DNA from: Bacteroidota bacterium
Lineage (GTDB): Bacteria; Bacteroidota; Bacteroidia; B-17B0; Aurantibacillaceae
Direction of reading: 5' to 3'
DNA: 64,000 nucleotides
Assembly: GCA_030692515.1 (NCBI GenBank)
Contig: JAUXZS010000014.1
Span: forward strand, 18,479 to 82,478
Shown here: positions 1 to 8,148 of the stretch, in pieces
Layout of the letters: every line of letters begins with the position of its first letter
Numbering within the stretch: the first letter of the stretch is position 1
Notes under the pieces: generated by a model
Database searches by the model: none
What the model was told of the DNA's origin: nothing
What the model saw: the letters and a program-made list of their open reading frames with translations, nothing else
Position numbers and translations under genes: made by a program

Positions 1-871
1 TTGGTTGCGAAGTGTTTACACCTTTTAAATTTATTGGTTCGGGCATACGCTCTAAAGGTTGCCATTTGTTATTTACATAATTACTAGCATATAATTCGCA
101 GATATATTCGCTTGCATTTTTTGCTTTACAACGCGAAACTATCATTTGTTTATAATCATTACTAAAACAAGTATTGGCATTGTGCAAGTACGTAGCATTT
201 ATATTTGTATCTAATGCTTTTACTTTTTGCCATTTCGTCATTTTAATTTCCGACTTGTAAATTTTATTAAAACTCACATCGTTCTCATCTTTTTTTGCAG
301 AATTTTTTAAGGATGAAAAATAAAGTGTACTGTCTTTTTCAAAAGCAGCATACTCACTTACTTTACTATTTATTGTTGTGTCTAAATGTTCTATTTTAGA
401 GGTAGTTGGACTTTTAATGAGCAACTGAGCAAGGTCGCAAGCTTCAATCTCAAGCAAAGATTTTTTTATATAATAATTAAAATCAATTTTATTATTTTTC
501 TTTTTTATTTTAGAAAATTTTGTAAACCATTTTTTTGCATCTTTATATTGCCCTTTGCTTTTAAGTAATTGCCCAATCCAATAAAAAGTTAAAGGATATT
601 TTTTACCATTGTCAACAGATGCAACTCTATAATACAAACGTAAAGCAATATCAATATCAAAGTTTAATCTACTCGCCTCAGCGAATTTATATTGCAAACT
701 AATTTCGCTGCTATCTCTATAATATAAGCGATTATAGCTTTGAGCGGCGCTATACCAATCTTTATTTGCCATTGCGGCATCGCCTTGTGCTAAAACTAGG
801 CGATTTGATTGTCCAAAAAAAGAAAAGGCGCAACCTAAAAAAAATGGTATGAGAAGTTTGATTTTTTTCAC
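1..871 (-). CDS. TPR/PD40-repeat envelope protein, probably OmpA-family (3' end outside window)
   Basis: The frame is open from a GTG at 871 to the window edge (290 codons, C-terminus missing). It starts with a signal peptide (VKKIKLLIPFFL, cleavage near FFGQ at residue ~21), followed by a helical TPR-like part (residues ~25-130, with NKDWYSAAQSYNRLYY and KSKGQYKDAKKWF) and then PD40-type beta-propeller strands (~180 onward, VSEYAAFEKDSTLYFSSL). No ATG lies near the signal peptide, and the GTG sits one base after the stop of the PorP/SprF gene, so translation is probably coupled. In Bacteroidota this order (PorP then TPR-PD40) usually belongs to proteins that end in an OmpA peptidoglycan-binding domain, such as PorE-like T9SS accessory proteins. 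The OmpA part cannot be seen here, so that is inference. Confidence 0.75.
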   Translation of the reverse strand, partial: MKKIKLLIPFFLGCAFSFFGQSNRLVLAQGDAAMANKDWYSAAQSYNRLYYRDSSEISLQYKFAEASRLNFDIDIALRLYYRVASVDNGKKYPLTFYWIGQLLKSKGQYKDAKKWFTKFSKIKKKNNKIDFNYYIKKSLLEIEACDLAQLLIKSPTTSKIEHLDTTINSKVSEYAAFEKDSTLYFSSLKNSAKKDENDVSFNKIYKSEIKMTKWQKVKALDTNINATYLHNANTCFSNDYKQMIVSRCKAKNASEYICELYASNYVNNKWQPLERMPEPINLKGVNTSQP

Positions 872-872
872 T

Positions 873-1928
873 TTACATAAACACAGGACAAACCCTTTTT
901 TTAAGAAAATTACTTGGCTTCCGAAAAATTACATAATTAATAAATATTTCAAAAGCGCCCCTTCTATTGGTTGCCGCAGTGAATTTACTCGTATTAATAT
1001 CATACGCTATTCCACTTTGCAAAGTTTTATGAGTATAACCAAACCTAAAAACAACTGCATCTTTTGTGCGTAAACATATGCCAGCTAAAACAGCTTTATT
1101 ATCATCTCTATTAAAATAATATTTTAAAGAGCTATGTGGAATTATTTCGTAATTTTTTGCTTGCTTAGAGATGAGTGCTTCGGCAATTACATCTACTTTT
1201 TGATTTATAGGAGTTGAATAACTTAAATAATTTGTCATTTTAAAATCTAATCTACTTAATTTATTTCCTTGATAAGTGATTACAGGATTAGTAATATGGT
1301 GAAATCCTAAACCAACAGTAAACCTATGTTTGTTATTTAAGATGTATTGAATTCCAGTTCCCATATTTACATCAGCGTAATTAAATTTGGTCCAATCAAA
1401 ATTTTCGCCGGCAGCTGTAGTTTTGTTATAATTTACACCATCAAATTGATTATCAAATGTCATTTTATCATAATCAAAACCAACCTGACACCAACCTAAA
1501 TTCATTCCTGCAGTAAAAAGTAAACTACTATCTGCCTTCCCTAAAAATATATAAGAACCATTGGCATACAATTGTGTTGTACCATATCTTGCATCTCCGG
1601 CTCTATCACTATTAAACACTAAACCAACACCAACCATATCTTTTACTAATTGTTTTGGTTTTATGCGAGCTTCGCCATTCATACTAAATGTTGAATAAGG
1701 AACGGGAACTGCTTGCCATTGACTGCGGTAGATTGCACCCACTCTAAAATCTCCATTAAATAAACCAGTAAAACCAGGTGTAAGGTTTAATAGAGAGCCA
1801 TTAAATTGCGAAAAGTGAATATCTTGTCCAAAAGAGACTTTAAACAAAAAAATTGTCCAGAATAAATATTTTAATCGCTTTTTTATAAAAAATCGTTCCT
1901 TTAAAAATACGAATTTTTCAAATAACAA
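873..1928 (-). CDS. PorP/SprF family type IX secretion membrane protein
   Basis: 351 residues. An N-terminal hydrophobic segment ends in KVSFGQ, followed by the family opening DIHFSQFNGSLLNLTPGFTG. The rest is a run of alternating beta strands typical of a PorP/SprF outer-membrane barrel, with the usual landmarks QSQW-like (YRSQWQAVP), a GVGLVFNSDRAGD turn, and a closing strand near the C-terminus. PorP/SprF proteins work with the T9SS; SprF is needed for surface delivery of SprB in Flavobacterium. No ATG is available at the N-terminus; TTG at 1928 is the furthest upstream possible start after an in-frame stop. The gene is first in a two-gene run with the TPR/PD40 protein (one-base gap). A second family member lies at 15675-16700. 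Confidence 0.88.
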   Translation of the reverse strand: MLFEKFVFLKERFFIKKRLKYLFWTIFLFKVSFGQDIHFSQFNGSLLNLTPGFTGLFNGDFRVGAIYRSQWQAVPVPYSTFSMNGEARIKPKQLVKDMVGVGLVFNSDRAGDARYGTTQLYANGSYIFLGKADSSLLFTAGMNLGWCQVGFDYDKMTFDNQFDGVNYNKTTAAGENFDWTKFNYADVNMGTGIQYILNNKHRFTVGLGFHHITNPVITYQGNKLSRLDFKMTNYLSYSTPINQKVDVIAEALISKQAKNYEIIPHSSLKYYFNRDDNKAVLAGICLRTKDAVVFRFGYTHKTLQSGIAYDINTSKFTAATNRRGAFEIFINYVIFRKPSNFLKKRVCPVFM

Positions 1929-1935
1929 ACAAAGC

Positions 1936-1965
1936 TTTGTTTACCATGTTTAATTATTAAATTTG
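1936..1965 (+). promoter_or_regulatory. Bacteroidota-type promoter for the acyl-CoA dehydrogenase
   Basis: TTTG at 1936-1939, an 18-base spacer, then TAAATTTG at 1958-1965, which matches the Bacteroidota consensus (TTTG at -33, TAnnTTTG at -7). The start codon follows at 1985, giving a leader of about 15 bases. It is the best complete two-part match in the window. Confidence 0.75.
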
Positions 1966-1984
1966 TACTTCAATTTTAAAGACT

Positions 1985-3163
1985 ATGGCAACAGATAATT
2001 TTCAAGCTCACGATTACTATTTAATGGATGAGCTATTAACAGATGAACATAAATTAATTAGAGATACAGCCCGCGCTTGGGTTAAAAAGGAAGTAACACC
2101 AATTGTTGAAGAAGCTTGTCAAACAACAGTTTTTCCAAAACAATGGATAAAAGGTTTGGCTGAAATCGGAGCTTTTGGTCCTTACATACCAGCAGAATAT
2201 GGTGGTCCGGGATTAGATCAAATTTCATACGGCTTAATTATGCAAGAATTAGAGCGTGGAGATAGTGGATTACGTTCTACTGCATCGGTTCAAAGCTCTT
2301 TAGTAATGTATCCTATTTATGCCTATGGAAGCGAGGAACAAAAGAAAAAATATTTACCAAAATTAGCCACAGGCGACCTTATGGGTTGCTTTGGTTTAAC
2401 AGAGCCAGACCATGGAAGTAATCCAAATGGTATGATTACAAACTTTAAAGATAAAGGAGATCATTATTTATTAAATGGCGCAAAAATGTGGATTAGTAAT
2501 TCACCCTTTGCTGATATTGCAATAGTTTGGGCAAAAGATGAAACTGGAGAAGTAAGAGGTTTAATTGTTGAAAGAGGAGATCCAGGCTTTACAACTCCTG
2601 AAACTCATGGTAAATGGAGTTTACGTGCGAGTGCTACTGGTGAATTAGTTTTTGATAATGTAAAAGTGCCAAAAGAAAATTTATTACCAAATGTAAAAGG
2701 CTTAAAAGGACCATTAGGTTGTTTAAATAGTGCTCGATTTGGAATTGCATGGGGAGTAATTGGTGCAGCTATGGATTGTTATGACAGTGCATTACGTTAT
2801 AGTAAAGAAAGAATTCAATTTGGTAAACCAATAGGCGCTTTTCAGTTAACACAAAAAAAATTAGCCGAAATGATTACTGAAATTACAAAAGCGCAATTAT
2901 TAACTTGGCGTTTAGGTGTATTAAAAAACGAAAATCGTGCTACACCTTCTCAAATTAGTATGGCAAAAAGAAATAATGTAAACATGGCATTACAAATTGC
3001 TCGCGAAGCGCGTCAAATACACGGCGCTATGGGTATTACAGGCGAATATCCAATTATGCGACACATGATGAACTTAGAAAGTGTAATCACTTATGAAGGT
3101 ACACATGACATTCACTTATTGATTACTGGAATGGATGTTACAGGATTTAATGCCTTTGGCTAG
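1985..3163 (+). CDS. gcdH: Glutaryl-CoA dehydrogenase (acyl-CoA dehydrogenase family)
   Basis: 392 residues, full length for the family. It oxidatively decarboxylates glutaryl-CoA to crotonyl-CoA with FAD, in cytosolic lysine/tryptophan breakdown. The call rests on GCDH-type motifs rather than the general family only: GLRSTASVQSSLVM with the substrate-side Arg97, GCFGLTEPDHGS (FAD region, ~135-147), the block WSLRASATG, and TYEGTHDIH with the catalytic base Glu371. The order and spacing match human GCDH closely. A strong promoter precedes it and a shared terminator follows. It stands alone, with no other catabolic gene next to it. Confidence 0.93.
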   Translation: MATDNFQAHDYYLMDELLTDEHKLIRDTARAWVKKEVTPIVEEACQTTVFPKQWIKGLAEIGAFGPYIPAEYGGPGLDQISYGLIMQELERGDSGLRSTASVQSSLVMYPIYAYGSEEQKKKYLPKLATGDLMGCFGLTEPDHGSNPNGMITNFKDKGDHYLLNGAKMWISNSPFADIAIVWAKDETGEVRGLIVERGDPGFTTPETHGKWSLRASATGELVFDNVKVPKENLLPNVKGLKGPLGCLNSARFGIAWGVIGAAMDCYDSALRYSKERIQFGKPIGAFQLTQKKLAEMITEITKAQLLTWRLGVLKNENRATPSQISMAKRNNVNMALQIAREARQIHGAMGITGEYPIMRHMMNLESVITYEGTHDIHLLITGMDVTGFNAFG

Positions 3164-3187
3164 TCCTTAATAAAAAATAAACCTCAT

Positions 3188-3226
3188 AAAAAATCCCCTA
3201 TCAAATTATTGATAGGGGATTTTTTT
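3188..3226. terminator. Bidirectional rho-independent terminator
   Basis: The stem ATCCCCTATCAA pairs perfectly with TTGATAGGGGAT around an ATTA loop, with A-run before and T-run after. It lies between the converging gcdH and lipoprotein genes and can serve both. Confidence 0.88.
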
Positions 3227-3244
3227 ATTAAGACTATTTAATAA

Positions 3245-4228
3245 TTATTTATATCCAATAACTTTTTTCTTAGTTTTATTTTTGTGCTTCCACTCAACCT
3301 TCCAACCGTAAGGGCAAGAATTTGCGGCAGCGCTAACAGGGTTGCCACTTGCATCCACACTAAATAATACTTTTAACGCAAAATCTTTATCCTCCACTTT
3401 AATATTTACTTCGCCTTGCACTGGTGCCCACCATCCGCAAGTCCAATTCCAAACTATTGGAGTAGTTACTTGACTTGTAAAAGTGTTACCTTCACGAGTA
3501 GTTCCAAAATTTTCAAGGCTGCTTAAATCACCATTACTTCCAATACCTTCTCCAGTACAAGTTAATATCCCGCCAGGTAAAGTATATGTAAATCTACGGT
3601 TGATGTTATATACAGCAGTTTTATCTCCGTCAAAAGTGACATTTAAATTGCTACCATTAACAGAGCTACCCAAACTTGCTTGTGTTTTAACAATTAATAA
3701 TTCCCACCAAGAACCACCAGTATCATTAGTGATAAATTGAGTTCCATTTAACTCTACGCTTTTAGAATCTGAAGAGCGAGTAACTTTAAATGCTAAATAA
3801 TCAACTTTTAACACACATCCTGCTTGCTTCCAACGTTTACCTAGGGCGTAATCAACAATAGTTAATCTAATAGAACCAGATTTAAGACGGTTATTAACTA
3901 CTGTAACTCCATCATAATTAATTTTGATGGTTCCTAAATAAGCGCCTGTTGTATCAATTGTATATGGTACGGCTGTAATACCAAGAGTAGAATTAATAGC
4001 TTCAATACCAGAAACGCTAGTTCCTCTACCATGTAAAAAATTGTTATTACCGGCAACGGTATTTACATCACTTACGGCAGCGTCATTTTCTGTTTGAACA
4101 GATCTGTTATCTTCAGAAGCTTGGCCATCTTCCTCTTTAAAGGCTTTTTTCTTTTTACAACTTGTAAATACTAAAACGCTTGTTAACATAACAAGAGAAA
4201 GAGAATAAATTAGTTTATTTTTTTTCAT
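3245..4228 (-). CDS. Lipoprotein of unknown function
   Basis: 327 residues. The N-terminus is a lipoprotein signal (MKKNKLIYSLSLVML, lipobox FTSC at residue ~24) followed by four lysines and an acidic, low-complexity linker (~30-60). The rest is predicted beta-rich, with several Cys (AGCVLKVDY, LTCTGEG, NWTCGWW, NSCPYGWKVEW) that could form disulfides in the periplasm or on the surface. I do not recognise the family. The lipoprotein at 33863-34846 has exactly the same length and a similar plan (SGSI strand block in the middle, Cys-rich C-terminus), so the two may be distant paralogues; this was judged by eye only. Confidence 0.8.
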   Translation of the reverse strand: MKKNKLIYSLSLVMLTSVLVFTSCKKKKAFKEEDGQASEDNRSVQTENDAAVSDVNTVAGNNNFLHGRGTSVSGIEAINSTLGITAVPYTIDTTGAYLGTIKINYDGVTVVNNRLKSGSIRLTIVDYALGKRWKQAGCVLKVDYLAFKVTRSSDSKSVELNGTQFITNDTGGSWWELLIVKTQASLGSSVNGSNLNVTFDGDKTAVYNINRRFTYTLPGGILTCTGEGIGSNGDLSSLENFGTTREGNTFTSQVTTPIVWNWTCGWWAPVQGEVNIKVEDKDFALKVLFSVDASGNPVSAAANSCPYGWKVEWKHKNKTKKKVIGYK

Positions 4229-4336
4229 TTTTTATAAGTTTTTTATTTTGACTAATAGAGATTTAAAAAGTTTAACGAATATATTAAATAAAAAATAAAA
4301 AAAGAATCTTGCCGGTAATAACCTGATTATCAACCC

Positions 4337-5683
4337 TTAATATTTGATATAAATTAGTTCCAAAAAAGTAAGACTTTTTAATTTTATGGTTGAAATGTCC
4401 TTATTTTCATCATTAATTTTGTAAAGCCCTTGAATTGGAAAACCATTTATTTTGGTTTTACCTCTGGTTTTGGGTTTTAATAAAAACAAAGTTGATTGAT
4501 CATCAAAATCTTTATCAAAAGAAACAGAATAAACAACCACATCATCAAATAATAAATATTTATTGGTAATAATAGCGTTAACTGGATTTTTTAAAAAACT
4601 ATTATTTTTATTTACCGGACAAATAACTATGGTCTTATCTATATACTTTGTTGGAATATGTTCTTTAAAATTCTCTCCTCTTATTTTTATAGGCAAATTA
4701 ATAAATGGAATCATAAAATCTTCATCATTATTTCTAGTAACATAAAACGGAAATTGAATGGTTACATTAATGTATTTTAATTTATATATTTTAAAACGAC
4801 TGGCGCTCAACATTACTACTAAAAACAAAAAACCATCAGATAGTAGTCCCAAGATAAAGTATATAATAGAAGATTTTAGATCTGATACAAAAAAATTATT
4901 TACAAAAGTAATAAGGACTGTTAAAGAATACCAGAAAAGTAGTCTAAAAAAAATATTTTCATTGAAATGAATTTTATCGTAATCAAAAAATTTAGAATAA
5001 TTATTGGCATTATTCAACATTTGAATCCAAAAATTTATTCCAAATAAATAAATAATTATAGAAATAAAAACCGTAAAATATCCTAAGAAACCGTCTATTA
5101 AAAAAAAGTCGAATAAACCGTGAGAGGCAATGGCTAAAGACACTGATAGTATAATGTTAATGTAGTGATTTCCTTTTTTAAATATTTTATATCTGTAAAA
5201 CCCATAAACAATAATGGTAGTATTAATTATATGTTCTAATGAAGAGTAAAAAGTTCGAGGAGTGATAATTCTAATACCATATAAACTAAAGTATTTAAAA
5301 TTTTCTATCATAGCAAAGCCAATGGCTGTTACACCAGCAAAGATAAAAATATCAATAGGTTCGTCTAATCTCTTTCTGAAAATTGTGAGTACAAGAATAA
5401 CTCCAATAATTTTAGATAATTCTTCGTTTAAGCCAACACCAATTATTGAATATAAAATATCATTAATAAACTCTCCATTTTCGTGAAAACCGATTTTATA
5501 AAGTAAGCTATAAAAATATAAACTAATTGCTGGGGTTAAGCAACCAATAAGTAATGCAATTATTAATGGCCCAATTTTTTCGCGTTTAAAAACATCAATT
5601 CTTCTAAAATAATCAACCCACATTGTTGCCGAAACAATAACAGCAAAAGACGTAGCTAGTAAAGTTATAGTTGAATTATCCAT
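4337..5683 (-). CDS. PrsW family intramembrane protease with C-terminal extension
   Basis: 448 residues with about eight hydrophobic segments. The PrsW (MEROPS M82) signature residues are present: Glu87-Glu88 with Lys91 (GLNEELSK), Glu127-Asn128 (FAMIENFKYF), His151 (SSLEHIIN) and His188 (ASHGLFDFF). PrsW proteins cut membrane anti-sigma factors or other membrane substrates. The PrsW core ends near residue 200-220. Further membrane segments follow to ~300, then a soluble tail of about 150 residues with no motif I know. The start ATG lies only six bases after a TAGCTTTG promoter box (5690-5697, minus strand). An anti-sigma-like protein lies far away at 58749-59279; no link is shown. Confidence 0.82.
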   Translation of the reverse strand: MDNSTITLLATSFAVIVSATMWVDYFRRIDVFKREKIGPLIIALLIGCLTPAISLYFYSLLYKIGFHENGEFINDILYSIIGVGLNEELSKIIGVILVLTIFRKRLDEPIDIFIFAGVTAIGFAMIENFKYFSLYGIRIITPRTFYSSLEHIINTTIIVYGFYRYKIFKKGNHYINIILSVSLAIASHGLFDFFLIDGFLGYFTVFISIIIYLFGINFWIQMLNNANNYSKFFDYDKIHFNENIFFRLLFWYSLTVLITFVNNFFVSDLKSSIIYFILGLLSDGFLFLVVMLSASRFKIYKLKYINVTIQFPFYVTRNNDEDFMIPFINLPIKIRGENFKEHIPTKYIDKTIVICPVNKNNSFLKNPVNAIITNKYLLFDDVVVYSVSFDKDFDDQSTLFLLKPKTRGKTKINGFPIQGLYKINDENKDISTIKLKSLTFLELIYIKY

Positions 5684-5689
5684 TTAATG

Positions 5690-5697
5690 CAAAGCTA
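5690..5697 (-). promoter_or_regulatory. -7 promoter box (TAGCTTTG) next to the PrsW start
   Basis: Exact TAnnTTTG match on the minus strand, with six bases between its last base and the ATG at 5683. The mRNA would have a leader of only a few bases. No clear -33 TTG is seen. Confidence 0.55.
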
Positions 5698-5701
5698 AAG
5701 C

Positions 5702-5732
5702 AAAAAACCCACCACGTTAAACGAGATGGGTT
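5702..5732 (-). terminator. Terminator of the rpsF-rpsR-rplI operon
   Basis: Read on the minus strand, AACCCA pairs with TGGGTT (inner CG pairs, TTTAA loop), followed by a T-run. It lies just after the rplI stop. Confidence 0.75.
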
Positions 5733-5755
5733 CTAAAATAAAAATATTCACAAAT

Positions 5756-6202
5756 TTATTCAGCTACAACTTCAAAAGCTACTGTAGCAGAAACTTCTTT
5801 GTATAAACGAACTTTTGCAGAATAAGTGCCTAACTGCTTAATATTATCTTCAGCAATTTCGATATTTTTACGTTCAACAGCATAACCGGCTTTTTGCAAA
5901 GCATCAGCAATTTGAATATTGGTTACAGAACCAAATATTTTTCCGCTTTCGCCAGCTTTTGCACCTACTTTTATGCTAACTTCTGATAATTTCTCAGCGT
6001 TTGCAGTTGCTTCCTTACGTAATTTATCTTCTTTAAAAGCACGTTGTTTTAGTATTTCGGTGTGCATTTTCTTCACACTTTCAGTAGCTAAAATTGCCAT
6101 TCCTTTTGGTAATAAAAAGTTACGACCATAACCGTTACGCACAGTTACTTTGTCATCTTTGTAACCTAATCCCTTAACATCTTGTTTTAAAATAACTTCC
6201 AT
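5756..6202 (-). CDS. rplI: 50S ribosomal protein L9 (bL9)
   Basis: 148 residues, normal length. The N-terminal domain MEVILKQDVKGLGYKDD and NGYGRNFLLPKGMA is the L9 rRNA-binding signature, followed by the long connecting helix (~40-75) and a C-terminal domain from ~80. L9 binds 23S rRNA at the base of the L1 stalk region. It is last in the operon rpsF-rpsR-rplI (18-base gap to rpsR) and is followed by a terminator. Confidence 0.97.
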   Translation of the reverse strand: MEVILKQDVKGLGYKDDKVTVRNGYGRNFLLPKGMAILATESVKKMHTEILKQRAFKEDKLRKEATANAEKLSEVSIKVGAKAGESGKIFGSVTNIQIADALQKAGYAVERKNIEIAEDNIKQLGTYSAKVRLYKEVSATVAFEVVAE

Positions 6203-6220
6203 TTTAATTTCTTCTATAAA

Positions 6221-6487
6221 TTATTTCATTAAATCGGCTACATATGGCATTAACGATAAATGACGAGCACGTTTTACCGCTTGCGCCACTTTACGTTGGA
6301 ATTTCAATGAAGTTCCAGTTAAACGGCGAGGTAATAACTTACCTTGTTCGTTAACGAATTTCAATAAAAAATCAGGGTCTTTGTAATCTATGTACTTAAT
6401 ACCACTTTTCTTAAAGCGGCAATATTTTTTCTTTTTTGCCTCAGCTGTTGGAGGGTTAAGATATCTTATGTCTTTTGGCGCTGCCAT
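6221..6487 (-). CDS. rpsR: 30S ribosomal protein S18 (bS18)
   Basis: 88 residues. The motifs [24 protein letters not shown] and [20 protein letters not shown] are the conserved S18 core; the protein pairs with S6 on 16S rRNA. The N-terminus ([14 protein letters not shown]) is of the extended Bacteroidota type. It is the middle gene of rpsF-rpsR-rplI. Confidence 0.97.
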   Translation of the reverse strand: MAAPKDIRYLNPPTAEAKKKKYCRFKKSGIKYIDYKDPDFLLKFVNEQGKLLPRRLTGTSLKFQRKVAQAVKRARHLSLMPYVADLMK

Positions 6488-6514
6488 TTTTTCTAAACGT
6501 TAATTGGTTAAAAC

Positions 6515-6886
6515 TTATGCGTTAGCACTTTCTTTCTTTTTTGTCTTAGATTCTGCTCTAATGCCCTTACGCTTATCAGCGTATGCAACAGCATGTTTAT
6601 CTAATGAAACAGTTAAAAAGCGTAATATACGCTCATCACGTTTGTAAGTAACTTCCAAATCGTTAACTATTTCTTCACCTTTACCTGAAAATTCAAGTAA
6701 ATGGTAAAAACCAGTTGTTTTCTTTTGGATTGGGTATGCTAATTTTTTTAAGCCCCAGTTCTCTTCATTAACGATCTTTCCTCCTAAATCGGTAATGGTT
6801 TTTTTAATTTTCTTCGCGGCCTCCTTTGCCTGATCATCAGACAAAACGGGAGTTAAAATGAAGACCGTCTCATAACGTTTTTCCAT
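6515..6886 (-). CDS. rpsF: 30S ribosomal protein S6 (bS6)
   Basis: 123 residues. It begins MEKRYETVFILTPVLSDDQ and carries NWGLKKLAYPIQKKTTGFYHLLEF, the S6 beta-alpha-beta core that contacts S18 and 16S rRNA. The C-terminal tail (~100-123) is basic and rich in Lys, as often in this phylum. It is the first gene of the operon, with a promoter box about 20 bases upstream. Confidence 0.97.
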   Translation of the reverse strand: MEKRYETVFILTPVLSDDQAKEAAKKIKKTITDLGGKIVNEENWGLKKLAYPIQKKTTGFYHLLEFSGKGEEIVNDLEVTYKRDERILRFLTVSLDKHAVAYADKRKGIRAESKTKKKESANA

Positions 6887-6908
6887 TGTTTATTTTTTAA
6901 TTGGGGTG

Positions 6909-6916
6909 CAAAGATA
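6909..6916 (-). promoter_or_regulatory. -7 promoter box (TATCTTTG) of the rpsF operon
   Basis: Exact TAnnTTTG on the minus strand, followed by GCACC and the rpsF start 22 bases further on. An AT-rich run lies upstream; no perfect -33 TTTG was found. Confidence 0.7.
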
Positions 6917-7025
6917 ATAAAATAATCTAAAAACCGCATGAAAATGCAATTATTTTAACCTGAAATTGAAGAAAATTTGACTAAAATTACAATAGTGCGA
7001 ACTTATTGGGTAAAGGGTATTAGAT

Positions 7026-7901
7026 TTATTTCTTGGTTTCTTGCTCAAAAACACCTTCAGTTATTGAAGATTGGTCTCTAAAACAGGCTACTCCACCCCA
7101 ATTAAATATCTTTTTTTGATACATCCAAACATCATTTTCAATCACTAAAATACGTTGGATAATATAAACTCCATTTCCCTCTATAATTTCTTCTGTTACC
7201 CCTTGTTTATATTTAGCTAATAAGGCTAAAGTACGACTATCAATTTTGCGGTTTGTGTTTGAGGTATTAGCTACAGAAAACTTTTGCTCCGAAGGTTTAT
7301 ATTGAGCTATTGAATTTGGCAAAGCTGGGGTATTTTGCGGGATATATCCAACTTTTGAAGCTGCTAAAAGCTTTCTATCGGCTGCTTGTTTTTCACGAAT
7401 AAGTTTAATTGCTTCGCGCTCGGCCTTTTTAATTTCTTTCATAGCCTCCTTCATTTCTTTTAAATATGGCTCATCATAATCAATATTATTATTTTTGGCA
7501 TTATATTGATATTTATTTATTGGTTGATCAAATAATGAATAATCTATACCATCATAACGCGTAAATAAAACAACATCTGCGACATAAGTTGGGAATTTTG
7601 TCATTTCAGTAGATTCTTTTATCCCTTTTGTGCTTACAAAAAACTTTTTTTGAACGTATCCTTCTTTAACAATAGTTACATCAAACTCACGATTTAGCGG
7701 TAAGTACAAATTATAATTGCCATCTACATCTGTTTGTGTATTGCTAGTTAAAAAGGCATCTTGTACTACCTGGACGTTTGCACCACCAATTACAGCGTTT
7801 TTATCGTTATATATTTTACCCATAAAATGAATTGTCATTTGTTGTCCAAAACAAAATTGTAGGCTTACAAGTAATACGGTAGTAAATTTTAATCTATTCA
7901 T
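7026..7901 (-). CDS. Exported protein with carboxypeptidase-regulatory-like domain
   Basis: 291 residues. A signal peptide (MNRLKFTTVLLVSLQFCFG, cleavage before QQ) leads into a CarboxypepD_reg-like beta domain (~22-110: GKIYNDKNAVIGGANVQVV, TQTDVDGNYNLYLP, VTIVKEGYVQKKFFVS). A charged helical region (~140-180, Lys/Glu rich, possible coiled coil) and a short conserved-looking C-terminal block (ALLAKYKQGVTEEIIEG to KKIFNWGGVACFRD) follow. Such domains act as folding or binding modules in exported Bacteroidota proteins. No catalytic residues can be named and the function is unknown. A similar domain occurs in the SpoIIE phosphatase at 38485. Confidence 0.8.
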   Translation of the reverse strand: MNRLKFTTVLLVSLQFCFGQQMTIHFMGKIYNDKNAVIGGANVQVVQDAFLTSNTQTDVDGNYNLYLPLNREFDVTIVKEGYVQKKFFVSTKGIKESTEMTKFPTYVADVVLFTRYDGIDYSLFDQPINKYQYNAKNNNIDYDEPYLKEMKEAMKEIKKAEREAIKLIREKQAADRKLLAASKVGYIPQNTPALPNSIAQYKPSEQKFSVANTSNTNRKIDSRTLALLAKYKQGVTEEIIEGNGVYIIQRILVIENDVWMYQKKIFNWGGVACFRDQSSITEGVFEQETKK

Positions 7902-8123
7902 AGTATCAATTTAACGGCTTATACCATAAATTGGTCGGCGAAGTTACATTTTTAATCGGATTACTAATTAACTTTTACTTGTTAATAACTGTTATAAAAA
8001 TTTAGATTTATTTAAAAAAAATCTTCCTGTTTATTCAACTATTTTTTATTTTCAATTTCTATCTAACTTCAAATCTGAGACTTATATATCTTTCATTAAT
8101 TTTTTAGTTTAAATGCTTACATT

Positions 8124-8131
8124 TATCTTTG
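8124..8131 (+). promoter_or_regulatory. -7 promoter box (TATCTTTG) of the M1 peptidase
   Basis: Exact TAnnTTTG, 17 bases before the ATG at 8149. It lies downstream of an earlier in-frame ATG (8113), so transcription from here would exclude that ATG and decides the start. Confidence 0.65.
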
Positions 8132-8148
8132 TTTCCCGATTTAAGCCT

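Noticed and set aside
1929..1950. Short minus-strand ATG frame before the first PorP gene as a frameshifted true start
   Set aside because: It ends after nine codons and would need a frameshift; no evidence for that beyond position.
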